Source: Ensifer canadensis
Lineage (GTDB): Bacteria > Pseudomonadota > Alphaproteobacteria > Rhizobiales > Rhizobiaceae
Length of the DNA: 64,000 nt
Assembly: GCF_017488845.2 (NCBI RefSeq)
Contig: NZ_CP083373.1
Coordinates: 496,001 to 560,000 of the forward strand
Direction: 5' to 3'
The stretch's first letter is position 1. Every line of letters starts with the position of its first letter. The position numbers and the translations under genes are program-made. The notes beneath the pieces are model-generated. The model ran no database searches. It was not told where the DNA came from and was given only the letters and a program-made list of their open reading frames with translations. Shown one piece after another: positions 44,801 to 53,565 of this stretch.

Positions 44801-46185
44801 CCGGTATCGGCCAGCGTCACACCTGCGGGCAACGTGCCACTGGTCAGCGTATAGACAAAATCCAGATTGCCGCCCGTCGCGGCGATCGTCTGATTGAGGG
44901 CGACGCCGATTGTTGCGTTGACCAACGCCGCAGGCGAGATGGTAATTTCCTCAAAGCTGAAAGAAATCGAGCAATCCGACGTGATGGGATTGGTGTACCA
45001 TGCAGCGCCCACAGCGTGAATACCGCATCCGCTGGGCTCACGATATGTCGCGCCCGCATCCGGTGAGACGTTCCAGAATGCTATTATCCGCTCTTCGGAA
45101 ACTTCCACAGGACTACTGATCGTCGTCTGGGGATCGTCATTGAAGGTGACATTGATAACACGGCCGGGGCCGTAGGATGACCAGGAAACCGAGTGGTCCT
45201 GGGCGGGCGCCGCAATCACCGGAACTGTCTGTGTAGCCTTTTGCGAGTCGTTGAAGTTGGCGTCTCCCATATGTTGGGCGCTCACCACGCAATCACCAGC
45301 ATTCAGAAAAGTGACAACACCGTTGGAAACAGTGCATATGTCGCCGCTTTCCACCTTGACCTCGACAGGCACGCTCTGGCTTACGCGCATCGCGTGAGCG
45401 GTCACATCATATGTCTGACCGACAATCGCCTGCCTAGGTGGAACTGTATCGAAATAGATGCTTTGGTCGGCCTTGGCGATATCGATGACAACGCCACTGC
45501 TGATGCCGGGCTCATGGTTCTCGTCGCCGGAATAGACAGCGGTGATGATATGCTGGCCAGAGCCAAGCTCATTGGTTGTGATGGTGAGGGCGGCCCCATT
45601 GCTGGTATCGAACGAAACTGTGCCAATCCTTGTATTTCCATCCATGAAGGCAATTTCGCCGTTCGGTTTGCTGCTCGTCCCTATGACGAGCGCCTTGATT
45701 TCCACCGACTGGCCGTAAACTCTGCCTTTCGGCAGTTCGTCCACCAGGACGATCGAAATTGCCTTTGTGATCGTCAACGTCGCGGGCCTTGAATAGGCGC
45801 TCTCACCGTCCTTGCTGACTACAACGCGATATCGTGTGCCGGTTTCGCTGACGCGGACGGGCTTGAAGGTGTATGTACTCTCGATGGCACCTGGAATTGT
45901 CGAGAAATCATGCCCGTTGGTACTGACCTGCCATTGATAAGTCGCATCGCTAGCACTGGTCGCGACGGAAAACGTGACGAATTGCCCGGCCGCTACCGTC
46001 AGGTCCTGGGGTTGCTGCGTGATAGCAGGAGGGGCGGCTTGCGCTGGCGAGCCGCACAATAGCATGAGCGTTACAAGCAGAAATACTGACCAGCCGCGTC
46101 TCAGTGTCTTCCACGCCTGTGACGAATCCCAGCGCGCTCCATGGAGGCTTTGGTTTTTAAAGAAAAAGGTCTCAGTCGGGATCAT
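41890..46185 (-). CDS. Large autotransporter with Ig-like/putative-Ig repeats
   Basis: The 1431-residue protein has a long signal region (hydrophobic SVFLLVTLMLLCGSPAQA, about 34-51). The passenger consists of Ig-like domains: an N-terminal one (about 52-140), a Big_3-like one (about 145-240), He_PIG-type ones at about 425-500 and, as three near-identical 92-residue repeats, about 600-875, then an IPT/TIG-like domain (about 880-970). The C-terminal ~280 residues are an autotransporter beta-barrel ending in Phe (VRIGGNF). It is displayed on the outer membrane and probably binds a surface or polymer. It is followed on the same strand by no related gene; the porin lies upstream. Confidence 0.88.
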   Translation of the reverse strand: MIPTETFFFKNQSLHGARWDSSQAWKTLRRGWSVFLLVTLMLLCGSPAQAAPPAITQQPQDLTVAAGQFVTFSVATSASDATYQWQVSTNGHDFSTIPGAIESTYTFKPVRVSETGTRYRVVVSKDGESAYSRPATLTITKAISIVLVDELPKGRVYGQSVEIKALVIGTSSKPNGEIAFMDGNTRIGTVSFDTSNGAALTITTNELGSGQHIITAVYSGDENHEPGISSGVVIDIAKADQSIYFDTVPPRQAIVGQTYDVTAHAMRVSQSVPVEVKVESGDICTVSNGVVTFLNAGDCVVSAQHMGDANFNDSQKATQTVPVIAAPAQDHSVSWSSYGPGRVINVTFNDDPQTTISSPVEVSEERIIAFWNVSPDAGATYREPSGCGIHAVGAAWYTNPITSDCSISFSFEEITISPAALVNATIGVALNQTIAATGGNLDFVYTLTSGTLPAGVTLADTGELSGTPTETGSFTFTVQATNARAHSKAVTYTLTVEAAAPRPEVISTGVIGNPASDAVSVTFDVTFSEAVTDFTGSDLVLTSTGTAIGRLALIQTSDNIHYTVRVGDISGSGTLRLDVLANAVSNIAGNRNLAFTRGTPWNVAPSMILTPPDGSNLSNGLVGAAYNDGSISATGGAGTITYSAAGLPSRLSIDPATGAITGTPTADGTFTVAVTATGATSGTASVSYTIVVAAAPLPVSLTPADGSALTAGVVGTAYNDGSISASGGAGTITYGATGLPSGLSIDPETGEITGTPTAAGTFTLAVTATGATSGVAAASYIIVIAAAPLPVSLTPAEGSALTAGVVGAAYNDGSISAAGGAGTITFSATGLPAGLIIDGASGKITGTPTADGAFPINVTATAVTSGSASASYTIVVAPAPPRLTGISPATGSTRGGTALTITGNHLNGTTSVMLGRVAATSIAVVSNTQITAIAPANVAGSTDVSVTAPSGTATLPAAFTYVSPTLTFSPASGSIPSGVAGVEYTRAVSVSGGTAPYSYSATGLPEGMDIEARTGTIHGLPTTPGNYTLVLTVRDQNGLTGTATYSLALGGIYRPDPSQDAEVIGLINAQAQAAQRLATTQISNFNDRLERLHGDESRHAQSLDIRMGVTQNADRSERMRAEVERPGNDPGGRTMGGPQKEPGTEAGNAVEPINAMFGDTAFWTGGFVNFGTSEGGNIDLGHTLVGVSGGVDHRFAPDMVAGFGFGYGRDRTDIGSSATTSTGQAFSAALYGSYHPTPFYLDGLLGVSRLDFDSTRYVTSTGDFATGSRDGTQFFGSLSAGYEHRNNGLMFSPYGSIEGAHTRLDGFTETGAGPHSLSFGDQTFDMLAGVIGMRAEHANPMEWGVLNSRGRLEYTHDFSGSSQASMGYSDLGTMPYALELDRYIRDYLTVGLGIDAKFNNDMTLSFDYRTAFGFDGNAQNHTFGVRIGGNF
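43560..44390 (-). repeat. 276-bp tandem repeats in the autotransporter passenger
   Basis: The landmark ATCGAACCATCGTTGTACG recurs at 43742, 44018 and 44294, a spacing of exactly 276 bases (92 codons) both times. Each unit encodes the pattern AAYNDGSISA.GGAGTITY, GLPSGLSIDP and TGTPTA.GTF. High DNA identity means that copy number can change by recombination. Confidence 0.85.
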
Positions 46186-46400
46186 ACGAACAAGAAGCTC
46201 AGTGGGAAATAAGAAGACGCGCAGCCTTCATTGATGCACTTGAGTGGCCCCCCGCGGAACGAACCGGCGCCACCAACGATCGCCACCATGGCAGGCGCCT
46301 GCCGCCGGCTCAGACGCCGGCGATCGTCAACCCGGCAAGACCCGACGGCCTTGAAAGCCTGATGATGCTTGGAAGCCAACGAGCGAGCATTCCGTCGCCA

Positions 46401-47030
46401 CTAGAATTTTACGCCCAGACCAATCTTGACGGTCTGCTGGTCGACATCGACGTTGATGCCCTGCAGGTCTTTATCCCCGTAGTCGCTGTACCTGTATTCG
46501 GCGCGGCCGAAGATGTTGCTGGTGAAGGCGTAATCCAAACCGGCGCCGACCGTGTAGCCGTTGAACGTTGCATCCTCTTTGCCCAATCCCGGCACATCGA
46601 CATAGCCACGCGTCGCCGCCCAACCGGCTGTGGCATAGATGAGCGCGTGATCTAAGGCATAGCCAACGCGTCCCCGCACCGAGCCTGCCCAATCGGTGCC
46701 GAAATCTGCGCCGAAGATTTTCTGTTCGTTCCAGTTGTATTCGAGATCGCCTTCAACGCCGATGATGAGCCTATTGTCGAATTGATAATTATAGCCGGCG
46801 AACCCACCAAAGAGGCCACCATTGGCATCTTCGGATCCGGCGATGCCGAAGCCGGAGAATTTACCATTGGCCCAACCACCGCCGCCCTGAATACCGAGAT
46901 ATGCTCCCGACCACACAAAGGTGGACGCATCGACAGCAACAGACGTTGCGCTATTTTCGGGAGCGACATCAGCAGCCATTGCCGTAGATGCGGTGAGCCC
47001 GAGAATGGCAGGTAGAAGGAATGTTCTCAT
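46401..47030 (-). CDS. Omp25/Omp31-type outer-membrane beta-barrel protein
   Basis: From ATG 47030 it encodes 209 residues: signal peptide LLPAILGLTASTAMAADV, then a small beta-barrel with the family pattern WSGAYLGIQGGGGW, FGGFAGYNYQFDN, GVEGDLEYNW, GSVRGRVGYALDHALIYATAGWA (in parts) and the C-terminal Phe in IGLGVKF. Rhizobial and Brucella Omp25/31 proteins anchor the envelope and affect permeability. Monocistronic, same strand as the autotransporter gene. Confidence 0.92.
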   Translation of the reverse strand: MRTFLLPAILGLTASTAMAADVAPENSATSVAVDASTFVWSGAYLGIQGGGGWANGKFSGFGIAGSEDANGGLFGGFAGYNYQFDNRLIIGVEGDLEYNWNEQKIFGADFGTDWAGSVRGRVGYALDHALIYATAGWAATRGYVDVPGLGKEDATFNGYTVGAGLDYAFTSNIFGRAEYRYSDYGDKDLQGINVDVDQQTVKIGLGVKF

Positions 47031-47312
47031 GTGGTCGGCTCCGATTCCGTGCGAAACTATCGTTGAATTGACGGTCCGCCGGACTGGCAGGCAGCCATCG
47101 TAAATTAACGTCCCCGAGCAGCGACGTCCCGTGGTGATGGCAGCGTGAAGGCCTCCAGCGCGCCAATTGCGCCCAGACAATCAATATTCCGGAGCTGATG
47201 GTAAGTATGAAAAAGAGCGGCCGCGTAAATCTATCCCAGCGCGCAAATGGCACCGTTCAAAATAATCACATTACGCAAAAGTCAGCTGGTTGCCTGCGAG
47301 CGCATGTGGCAA

Positions 47313-48338
47313 CTACCAACGTCCCCATTGGGACGCTCGGTCGAACCAGTTTTGCGATTCGCTGATCCCTGCCATCCGGTATCTTTGCGCTACGGCCGCC
47401 CGCGCCTCGCGCGGCGTGATGCCGTAAAGGCGCTGAAAAGCGCGCGTGAAATTGTGAGCGTAGGTAAAACCGTGTTCGAGACCGATTTCTCCAATGGATC
47501 TGTGTGCCTGAGCGGGATCGCGAAGTGCCCGGCGCGCCATTTCCAGGCGCCGCTCCTGAATATAGGAGGCAACGCCGCCATCTTTTGAAAAGAGATAGGC
47601 GAGCTTGCGCAATGAAATCGTGAAGTGTGCTGCAATCTGAAAGGGCGACAGATCAGGATCCAGTGCATGAGCGTCGATATAACGGCGGATAGTTGCCAGT
47701 TGCGCCCCGGCTATTCCGTGCATCGTATCTTCTCTCGGGACACCATTGAGGGTGGCGGCGATAAGTTCGAGCGTCGGCGCTACCAGCGTCGCCGCCTGCT
47801 TCTCGTCGAGTTGCGGCAATAGACGGAAAAGGCTGTCGATGTGGTTGCGGAGCAACCCGACCATCGGCTCGCGAGCCGCGAGCACTCTCATATTGTGGTC
47901 ATCGGGGTTGATCAACAATCGGGCCAGCAGTGAGCGGGGGACGAAGAGAGTAAGATTGCAGAAATCGCTTGCTGATCCCGCATGGGCCTGCGCCGCGTCA
48001 TGAACGATCATGTCTCCTGGCCCGGCGTAAGCTTCTTCTCGACCGTCATGGCGTCGCCAATGACCATCGATGAAAAACTGTATTTCGAAATGGTCGTAAC
48101 CGTCCGCGCCAATGCGATAGTTGGAACGACTAAGTTTTTGGGCCACGCTTACACAGTGTGTAAGCAACAGGTCTCCGAGGCGAAATGTACAATGTGCGGT
48201 GTGAAATTCATTTGCCTGAAAAATGTTGAAATCGTAGAGCGAACCGGCTGATTCTTCCCAGAATGCGAGAGCTTTCTTTAGAGGGATTGCGCGCGTATCC
48301 GTTTTGAACAAAAGCGTGGGGTGCTCTTTTTTGGTCAT
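47313..48338 (-). CDS. AraC-family transcriptional regulator
   Basis: The ATG at 48338 follows GGAAGAGCG and gives 341 residues. The N-terminal ~190 residues are a cupin-like sensor of the AraC-binding-2 type (DHFEIQFFIDGHWRRHDG, GDMIVHDAAQAH). The C-terminal double HTH is clear: SPFQIAAHFTISLRKLAYLF and IGEIGLEHGFTYAHNFTRAF. It ends a stretch upstream of, and on the same strand as, the porin, and lies downstream of the IclR operon. Its target could be either. Effector unknown. Confidence 0.92.
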   Translation of the reverse strand: MTKKEHPTLLFKTDTRAIPLKKALAFWEESAGSLYDFNIFQANEFHTAHCTFRLGDLLLTHCVSVAQKLSRSNYRIGADGYDHFEIQFFIDGHWRRHDGREEAYAGPGDMIVHDAAQAHAGSASDFCNLTLFVPRSLLARLLINPDDHNMRVLAAREPMVGLLRNHIDSLFRLLPQLDEKQAATLVAPTLELIAATLNGVPREDTMHGIAGAQLATIRRYIDAHALDPDLSPFQIAAHFTISLRKLAYLFSKDGGVASYIQERRLEMARRALRDPAQAHRSIGEIGLEHGFTYAHNFTRAFQRLYGITPREARAAVAQRYRMAGISESQNWFDRASQWGRW

Positions 48339-48793
48339 CGCTCTTCCAGTTTCCCTCCACAGCAGCATCAAAACACGTCTTCATCAACATCCTAGGGTTT
48401 CTGCGCGGCATTGCCCTACAAGTGTCTCACGGGTCTTGGAAAGAACCATTTGTAGGTCGCAGATCGATCATCTTACAAGTCCTGTTGATTGCCGAGTTTC
48501 CCTGTCAGCATTCGGCACGGATGTTATATGACTCTGTTGCCAGTTTTCATTTTGGTTATGAAGGGTCCAAGCCTCTCCTGAAACGGGAGGGAAGATGGGT
48601 CTCAGGTCATTCATGCAAGAGTCTTGCCGCCGGCCGAGCGCGTGGACTGGGGCGCTTGACGCATCTCGCGGCGATTGCAGGGGCGCAGAGCACTCTGTCG
48701 ACGCCCAGCGCAGCAGCTGGGAGTAGCTCGTCAGACGTAGCTGAGCGGTTTCTGCCCCGTTTGGACGGCCTGGAGCAAACAGGGAAAAGATCG
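48339..48793. other. Intergenic, 455 bases
   Basis: It lies between the AraC gene and the end of the IclR operon. TACAAGTG/CATTTGTA-like elements occur near 48417-48453 and TTACAAGT at 48474, perhaps AraC sites; no gene or terminator with a T-run was recognised. Confidence 0.35.
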
Positions 48794-49177
48794 TCAGGCC
48801 GAGGTCGAAAGGACCGCGGTGGCGAGTACCTCCAGACGTATTCCGTCGGAAAGAAGATCGACGACGACGGTGGCACGGACCGGGTAGGGCGCTGAAAAGA
48901 ACTGCCTATAGACCCGATTCATGCCGGCTGCGTCGGCCTTGTCTGTGAGATAGGCCTGGATCTGCACGACATCGGCAAGCGTGCCGCCCGCCGCCTCGAG
49001 CGCCTGTTGCAAATTGAGGAACACCTGGCGCGCCTGCGTTTCGATGTCGCCGGTGATCAGCTCGCCCGTCGTCGGGTTTTTCGCAATATGGGCGGAGCGC
49101 ACGATAGGGCCCGACTTGACCGTGGCGCTCAAAGGCGCCTTTGACGCAGCGATGCCGGTTTCGACTTTCTCAAACAC
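48794..49177 (-). CDS. RidA/YjgF-family protein (second of two)
   Basis: The 127-residue protein has the RidA layout: IVRSAHIAKNPTTGEL, ARQVFLNLQQALEAAGGTLADVVQIQAYL in parts, and the active-site region PYPVRATVVVDLL with the conserved Arg that binds carboxylates. RidA proteins hydrolyse enamine/imine intermediates made by PLP enzymes. It is the last gene of the operon, 11 bases after its sister. Two adjacent copies suggest two different imines or a heteromeric trimer. Confidence 0.93.
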   Translation of the reverse strand: MFEKVETGIAASKAPLSATVKSGPIVRSAHIAKNPTTGELITGDIETQARQVFLNLQQALEAAGGTLADVVQIQAYLTDKADAAGMNRVYRQFFSAPYPVRATVVVDLLSDGIRLEVLATAVLSTSA

Positions 49178-49188
49178 AATCCGCTCCC

Positions 49189-49575
49189 TTATGTATTGTT
49201 GCCGAGAACGGCGTGGGCGAGGATTTCGATGCGAAGACCTTCAGTAAGTAGCTCCTTCACCACCACGGTCGCACGTACCGGATAGGGCTCCCTGAAGAAC
49301 TCGGCGTAAACCTTGTTCATGCCGGATGCATCCGATCTTTCAGTGAGGAAAACCTGAACCTGCACCACATCGGCCAGTGTGCCGCCTGCGGCACGGATCG
49401 CGATGTCGAGATTTCCCAGTGTTCGGCGCGTCTGGGTTTCAATGTCGCCGGTGACGAGGTCGCCGTTCACCGGGTCCTCCGATATGTGGACCGACCAGAC
49501 GAGGTTGCCGGCACGCACGACTTCGCTGACTGGCACGTCGCAAGGGTCTGATCCGGTATCGATGGCTTCAAACAT
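49189..49575 (-). CDS. RidA/YjgF-family protein (first of two)
   Basis: The ATG at 49575 follows GGAGAACAA and gives 128 residues. The same motifs as the next gene are present (LVWSVHISEDPVNGDL, LDIAIRAAGGTLADVVQVQVFL in parts, PYPVRATVVVKELL with conserved Arg). The two are roughly two-thirds alike by eye. It lies just downstream of the aldehyde dehydrogenase and would clear imines formed by the class III aminotransferase. An upstream in-frame ATG at 49605 overlaps the dehydrogenase end and is less likely. Confidence 0.93.
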   Translation of the reverse strand: MFEAIDTGSDPCDVPVSEVVRAGNLVWSVHISEDPVNGDLVTGDIETQTRRTLGNLDIAIRAAGGTLADVVQVQVFLTERSDASGMNKVYAEFFREPYPVRATVVVKELLTEGLRIEILAHAVLGNNT

Positions 49576-49601
49576 TTTGTTCTCCAAGGAAGTAAGGCTA
49601 C

Positions 49602-51077
49602 TCATTCGGGTCGCGCTTCGAAGTGGGTCACAAACTTCGTGTTGAGATAGCCGTCGAAGGTTTCAACTCCGCCTTCGCTACCATAGCCGCTGTCGTTGAT
49701 GCCACCGAATGGCGTTTCGGGTAACGCCAGGCCGAAGTGATTGATGCTGACCATCCCGGCGGCAAGCGCTTGCGCTGTGTGCTGGGCTCGACTGCTCGAA
49801 GCGGTGAACACGTACGAAGCAAGGCCAAAAGGAAGGCTGTTGGCGCGGCGGATCACGTCTTCAAAACCAGAAAACGGTGTAACGGTCGCAACGGGACCGA
49901 AGGGCTCCTCCTTCATCAGTTGCAGAGCGTCACAGCCGCCGGCGACGACCGTTGGTGCATAGAAGAAGCCGGCATTGCCGATGCGGGTGCCGCCGGTCAC
50001 GATCTCGGCCCCCCGGTCGCGAGCATCCTGTACGAAGCCTTCCATGGCCGTCACCCGGCGGGCGTGGCAGAGCGGTCCCATCTGCACCCCTTCGTCAAAG
50101 CCATTGCCAACCTTCGTTGCGGCTACCTTGTCGGCGAAGCGTGCAAGGAAACGGTCATACGCTGTTGCCTGAACGTAGAAGCGGGTCGGCGAGACGCAGA
50201 CCTGCCCGGCATTGCGGACCTTCTGGGCGGCAAGCGCGTCGGCAGAAGCTTCAATATCGCCGTCGTCGAAGACGATTACGGGAGCGTGGCCGCCAAGCTC
50301 CATCGTCGACCGCTTCATGTGGCGGCCGGCGAGCGAAGCGAGCAGCTTGCCGACCTCGACAGAGCCCGTAAACGAAATCTTCTTCACCTCAGGGGCCGCC
50401 AGCAGCGTCTCGGAAATATGCGAGGACGATCCCCAGACAATGTTGAGGCAACCGTCTGGCAGCCCCGCCTCCTGCATGAGCCGGCCGATCGCGACCGAGG
50501 AGGAGGGCGATTCCGCCGGGCCTTTCAGAATGATCGTACAGCCGCTCGCCAGGGCCGCCACGACTTTGCGTAGCGCCTGGCTGAAAGGGAAGTTCCAGGG
50601 GGTAAAGGCAATGCAGACGCCGACGGGCTCGCGGGTGACCACCTGTTGCACACGCGGATCGCGCGAAGGGACAAGGCGACCGTAAATGCGTCGCGCCTCC
50701 TCCGCGTGCCAATCGGCATGGTCAGCCGCGAATCGAATCTCTCCGATTGCTTCTGCAAGCGGTTTTCCCTGGTCCATCACCATGCTTCGGCCGATGTCTT
50801 CGGCATGCTTGCGGGCGAGTTCGGCGAAGCGGCGCAGAACCTGTCCGCGGTCAAGCGGCGAGCGGTCTTTCCAGCTATCGAATGCACGCTGCGCGGAGGC
50901 GACGGCCGCCGCGAGATCGACGTCAGTCGCATGGGGCAAATGGCCGATGAGCGTACCGCTGGCAGGATCGATGACCGCGTCCCGCCGCTCGGTCTCATAG
51001 ATCCAGCGGCCGTCGATCAGCATGCCGAGCCGTTCATAACAATGTGGCGGACGGTTGGAGATGGCGATCTGCGGCAT
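49602..51077 (-). CDS. NAD(P)-dependent aldehyde (semialdehyde) dehydrogenase
   Basis: From ATG 51077 (sharing one base with the preceding stop, TGATG) it encodes 491 residues. Asn162 in FTPWNFPF, Glu260 in MELGGHAPVIVF and Cys294 in GQVCVSP are the catalytic residues, and the sequence resembles succinate-semialdehyde dehydrogenases. It would oxidise the aldehyde that the class III aminotransferase generates. Translational coupling supports the pairing. The substrate is probably an omega-semialdehyde, by analogy with GABA and polyamine pathways. Confidence 0.93.
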   Translation of the reverse strand: MPQIAISNRPPHCYERLGMLIDGRWIYETERRDAVIDPASGTLIGHLPHATDVDLAAAVASAQRAFDSWKDRSPLDRGQVLRRFAELARKHAEDIGRSMVMDQGKPLAEAIGEIRFAADHADWHAEEARRIYGRLVPSRDPRVQQVVTREPVGVCIAFTPWNFPFSQALRKVVAALASGCTIILKGPAESPSSSVAIGRLMQEAGLPDGCLNIVWGSSSHISETLLAAPEVKKISFTGSVEVGKLLASLAGRHMKRSTMELGGHAPVIVFDDGDIEASADALAAQKVRNAGQVCVSPTRFYVQATAYDRFLARFADKVAATKVGNGFDEGVQMGPLCHARRVTAMEGFVQDARDRGAEIVTGGTRIGNAGFFYAPTVVAGGCDALQLMKEEPFGPVATVTPFSGFEDVIRRANSLPFGLASYVFTASSSRAQHTAQALAAGMVSINHFGLALPETPFGGINDSGYGSEGGVETFDGYLNTKFVTHFEARPE

Positions 51078-52462
51078 CACGCGATGTAGCCTTGGCTGCG
51101 CGCCCACGAAAGCGTGTCGTCGAGGGCAAGCTGCATGCGGGTCATGAGATCGTCAATCTGCATCTCGGAAATGATCATGGCCGGGCATAGGCTCACCATG
51201 TCGCCAAGACCGCGCGTAAGGACTCCGCGCTCGGTCGCGAACTTGCCTGCATGGTTGGCGACCTGCCAGGTGGGCGGAAAGCTTTCCTTCGTCCCCTTGT
51301 CCTTGACGAATTCGAGGCCGGCCACAAGGCCAACACCGCGGGCCTCGCCGATCAGTGGGTGTTCGCCAAGCTTGCGAATGCCCTCCTGGAAGCGCGAGCT
51401 GACGGCGCGGACGTGGGAGACGATGTCGGTTTCCTGGTAGATCGTCAGTGCCTCCAGCGCGACGGCGGCCGCGACTGGATGACCGCCATAGGTGAAGCCG
51501 TGCGAAAAGGTGCCGATCTTGCGGCTCTGGTCGACGAGGACGTCCGCGATCTTCTCGTTGATCATCAGCGCAGAGATCGGCATGTAGGCGGCCGAAAGCT
51601 GTTTTGCGCAACTGATCATGTCCGGCTTCAGTCCGTAGGTTTCTGACCCGAACATGTTGCCGGTACGCCCGAAACCGCAAATGACTTCGTCTGCGACCAG
51701 AAGGATATCGTACTTCTTCAGCACCGCCTGGAGCTTTTCGAAATAGGTCTTCGGCGGTGTGATCACTCCCCCAGACACCATGACCGGTTCGGCGAAGAAC
51801 GCCGCCACCGTTTGCGGGCCCTCTTCAAGTATCATTGTCTCAAGGTTGCCGACTAGCCGGGTCGCAAAGTCCTCCTCGCTCTCGCCGGGTTCGGCAAACC
51901 GCCAGTAGTGCGGGCAGTCAGTGTGCAGGAAATTGGCGATCGGCAGATCGAAATCGCGATGATGGAACGGCAGGCCCGTGAGGCTGGCCGTGGCGACCGT
52001 TACGCCATGGTAAGCCTTGCGGCGCGAAATGATCTTCTTCTTCTCAGGTCGTCCGACCGCATTGTTATAATACCAGACAAGCTTAATCGCCGTATCGTTC
52101 GCCTCGGAGCCGGAGCCGGCGAAGAAGACTTTTGACATCGCAACAGGAGCCATTTCAAGCAGCTTCTCGGCGAGACGGATGCCCGGTTCCGTCGATTTGT
52201 GGGCGAAGGAATGGTAAAATGGCATTGTCTTCAATTGCCGCGTCGCCGCTTCCACCAGCCGCTGCTCACTGAAACCGAGACCGGCGCAGAAGAGGCCCGC
52301 GAGACCTTCGATGTAGCGCTTCCCTTCATCATCGATCACGTAGATCCCTTCGCCGCCAGTGATTACATGCGGCCCCACCTCCTGGTGAACCGCAAGGTTG
52401 GTGTAGGGATGGACGAGGCTTTGCCGGTCCAGGGTGTGGAGGGAGTTTGGGCGGTCGTTCAT
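51077..52462 (-). CDS. Class III (omega) aminotransferase, PLP-dependent
   Basis: At 461 residues it has the fold-type I class III features: GSGSEANDTAIKLVWYY, Asp258 in LLVADEVICGFGRTG, and the PLP-binding Lys287 in ISCAKQLSAAY. Such enzymes move a terminal amino group from GABA, beta-alanine, putrescine-type amines or taurine to pyruvate or 2-oxoglutarate. It is coupled with the dehydrogenase downstream and follows the ABC importer. The amine substrate cannot be decided from sequence alone. Confidence 0.93.
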   Translation of the reverse strand: MNDRPNSLHTLDRQSLVHPYTNLAVHQEVGPHVITGGEGIYVIDDEGKRYIEGLAGLFCAGLGFSEQRLVEAATRQLKTMPFYHSFAHKSTEPGIRLAEKLLEMAPVAMSKVFFAGSGSEANDTAIKLVWYYNNAVGRPEKKKIISRRKAYHGVTVATASLTGLPFHHRDFDLPIANFLHTDCPHYWRFAEPGESEEDFATRLVGNLETMILEEGPQTVAAFFAEPVMVSGGVITPPKTYFEKLQAVLKKYDILLVADEVICGFGRTGNMFGSETYGLKPDMISCAKQLSAAYMPISALMINEKIADVLVDQSRKIGTFSHGFTYGGHPVAAAVALEALTIYQETDIVSHVRAVSSRFQEGIRKLGEHPLIGEARGVGLVAGLEFVKDKGTKESFPPTWQVANHAGKFATERGVLTRGLGDMVSLCPAMIISEMQIDDLMTRMQLALDDTLSWARSQGYIA

Positions 52463-52500
52463 GGCAGGCTCCAGGGTATGCTTGAATTGCTTGGCGATTG

Positions 52501-53550
52501 TCAGGCGATGACGTGCACGTCTTCGCTACGCCAGGTGACGTGGCACTCCGAGGCGCCGTCGAGTCTTCGTGCATCGACGCCGGGTACGCGCATGCGGATC
52601 GCTTGGCTGCCGAGCTTTCCGATGACCAGAAGGTTGTCGCCGTAGTTGATGGTGCTGTCGATCTTCATCGGCTGGCGCCCAGCCTCCGCCCCGACAGCGA
52701 GACGGATCATTTCTGGACGCAGCAGCAGCTCGGCCTTGGTGTTTCGGTCGCCACCTGCAGCCTTCGTGTCGACGACGCCGACTGGCGTCTCGAAACGGCC
52801 ACCGCCAAGCGAAGTGGCGGCAATGATGTTGCTGTCGCCGATGAAAGAGGCGACGAAGCGGCTCTTCGGCGCGAAATAGATTTCGTTCGGAGTGCCGACC
52901 TGCTCGATGCGTCCCCCGTTGAAAACGGCGATCCGGTCCGACATGGTCATGGCCTCGGACTGATCGTGGGTGACATAGACCATGGTGACGCCGAGATCGC
53001 GGTGGATGCGCTTCAACTCCACCTGCATGTGCTCGCGCAGCGCCTTGTCGAGTGCGCCGAGCGGTTCGTCGAGCAGAATAACATCTGGCTGGAAGACGAG
53101 CGCCCGTGCAAGGGCTACGCGTTGTTGCTGGCCCCCGGATAGCTCGGAGGGGACACGTTTCTCGAAACCCTGCAGGCCGACCTTCGCCAGCGCCTCGCGC
53201 GACCGGCGGTCCTTCTCCGCCCTCTCCACGCCCCGCATGCGCAAGGGGAAGGCGACGTTGTCGGCAATCGTCATGTGCGGGAAGAGCGCGTAGTTCTGGA
53301 AGACCATACCGATGTTGCGCTTGTGCGGCGGTAGTTTGTCGATGGCACGCTCTCCGAGCCGGATTTCGCCGCTCGTCGGATGCTGGAAACCGGCAATCAT
53401 CATCAGTGTGGTTGTTTTGCCGGAGCCTGAGGGTCCAAGGAAGGAGACAAATTCGCCGGCCTTGATGTCGAGCGACACGTCGTCGGCCGCCATATGCTTG
53501 CCGTCGTAGCTCTTGTTGACGCTGCGGAGTGTGAGGGAACGGGCGTTCAT
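52501..53550 (-). CDS. Spermidine/putrescine-type ABC transporter ATP-binding protein
   Basis: The 349-residue ATPase has Walker A GPSGSGKTT, Q-loop MVFQNYALFPHM, signature LSGGQQQR, Walker B VILLDEPLGALD and switch His in VTHDQSEAM, followed by a TOBE domain (about 240-349). This is PotA-like. It energises the two permeases encoded upstream. The gene order binding protein, permease, permease, ATPase is complete. Substrate by operon context: an amine or amino-acid derivative. Confidence 0.95.
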   Translation of the reverse strand: MNARSLTLRSVNKSYDGKHMAADDVSLDIKAGEFVSFLGPSGSGKTTTLMMIAGFQHPTSGEIRLGERAIDKLPPHKRNIGMVFQNYALFPHMTIADNVAFPLRMRGVERAEKDRRSREALAKVGLQGFEKRVPSELSGGQQQRVALARALVFQPDVILLDEPLGALDKALREHMQVELKRIHRDLGVTMVYVTHDQSEAMTMSDRIAVFNGGRIEQVGTPNEIYFAPKSRFVASFIGDSNIIAATSLGGGRFETPVGVVDTKAAGGDRNTKAELLLRPEMIRLAVGAEAGRQPMKIDSTINYGDNLLVIGKLGSQAIRMRVPGVDARRLDGASECHVTWRSEDVHVIA

Positions 53551-53565
53551 GGCTTTGCTCCTTGA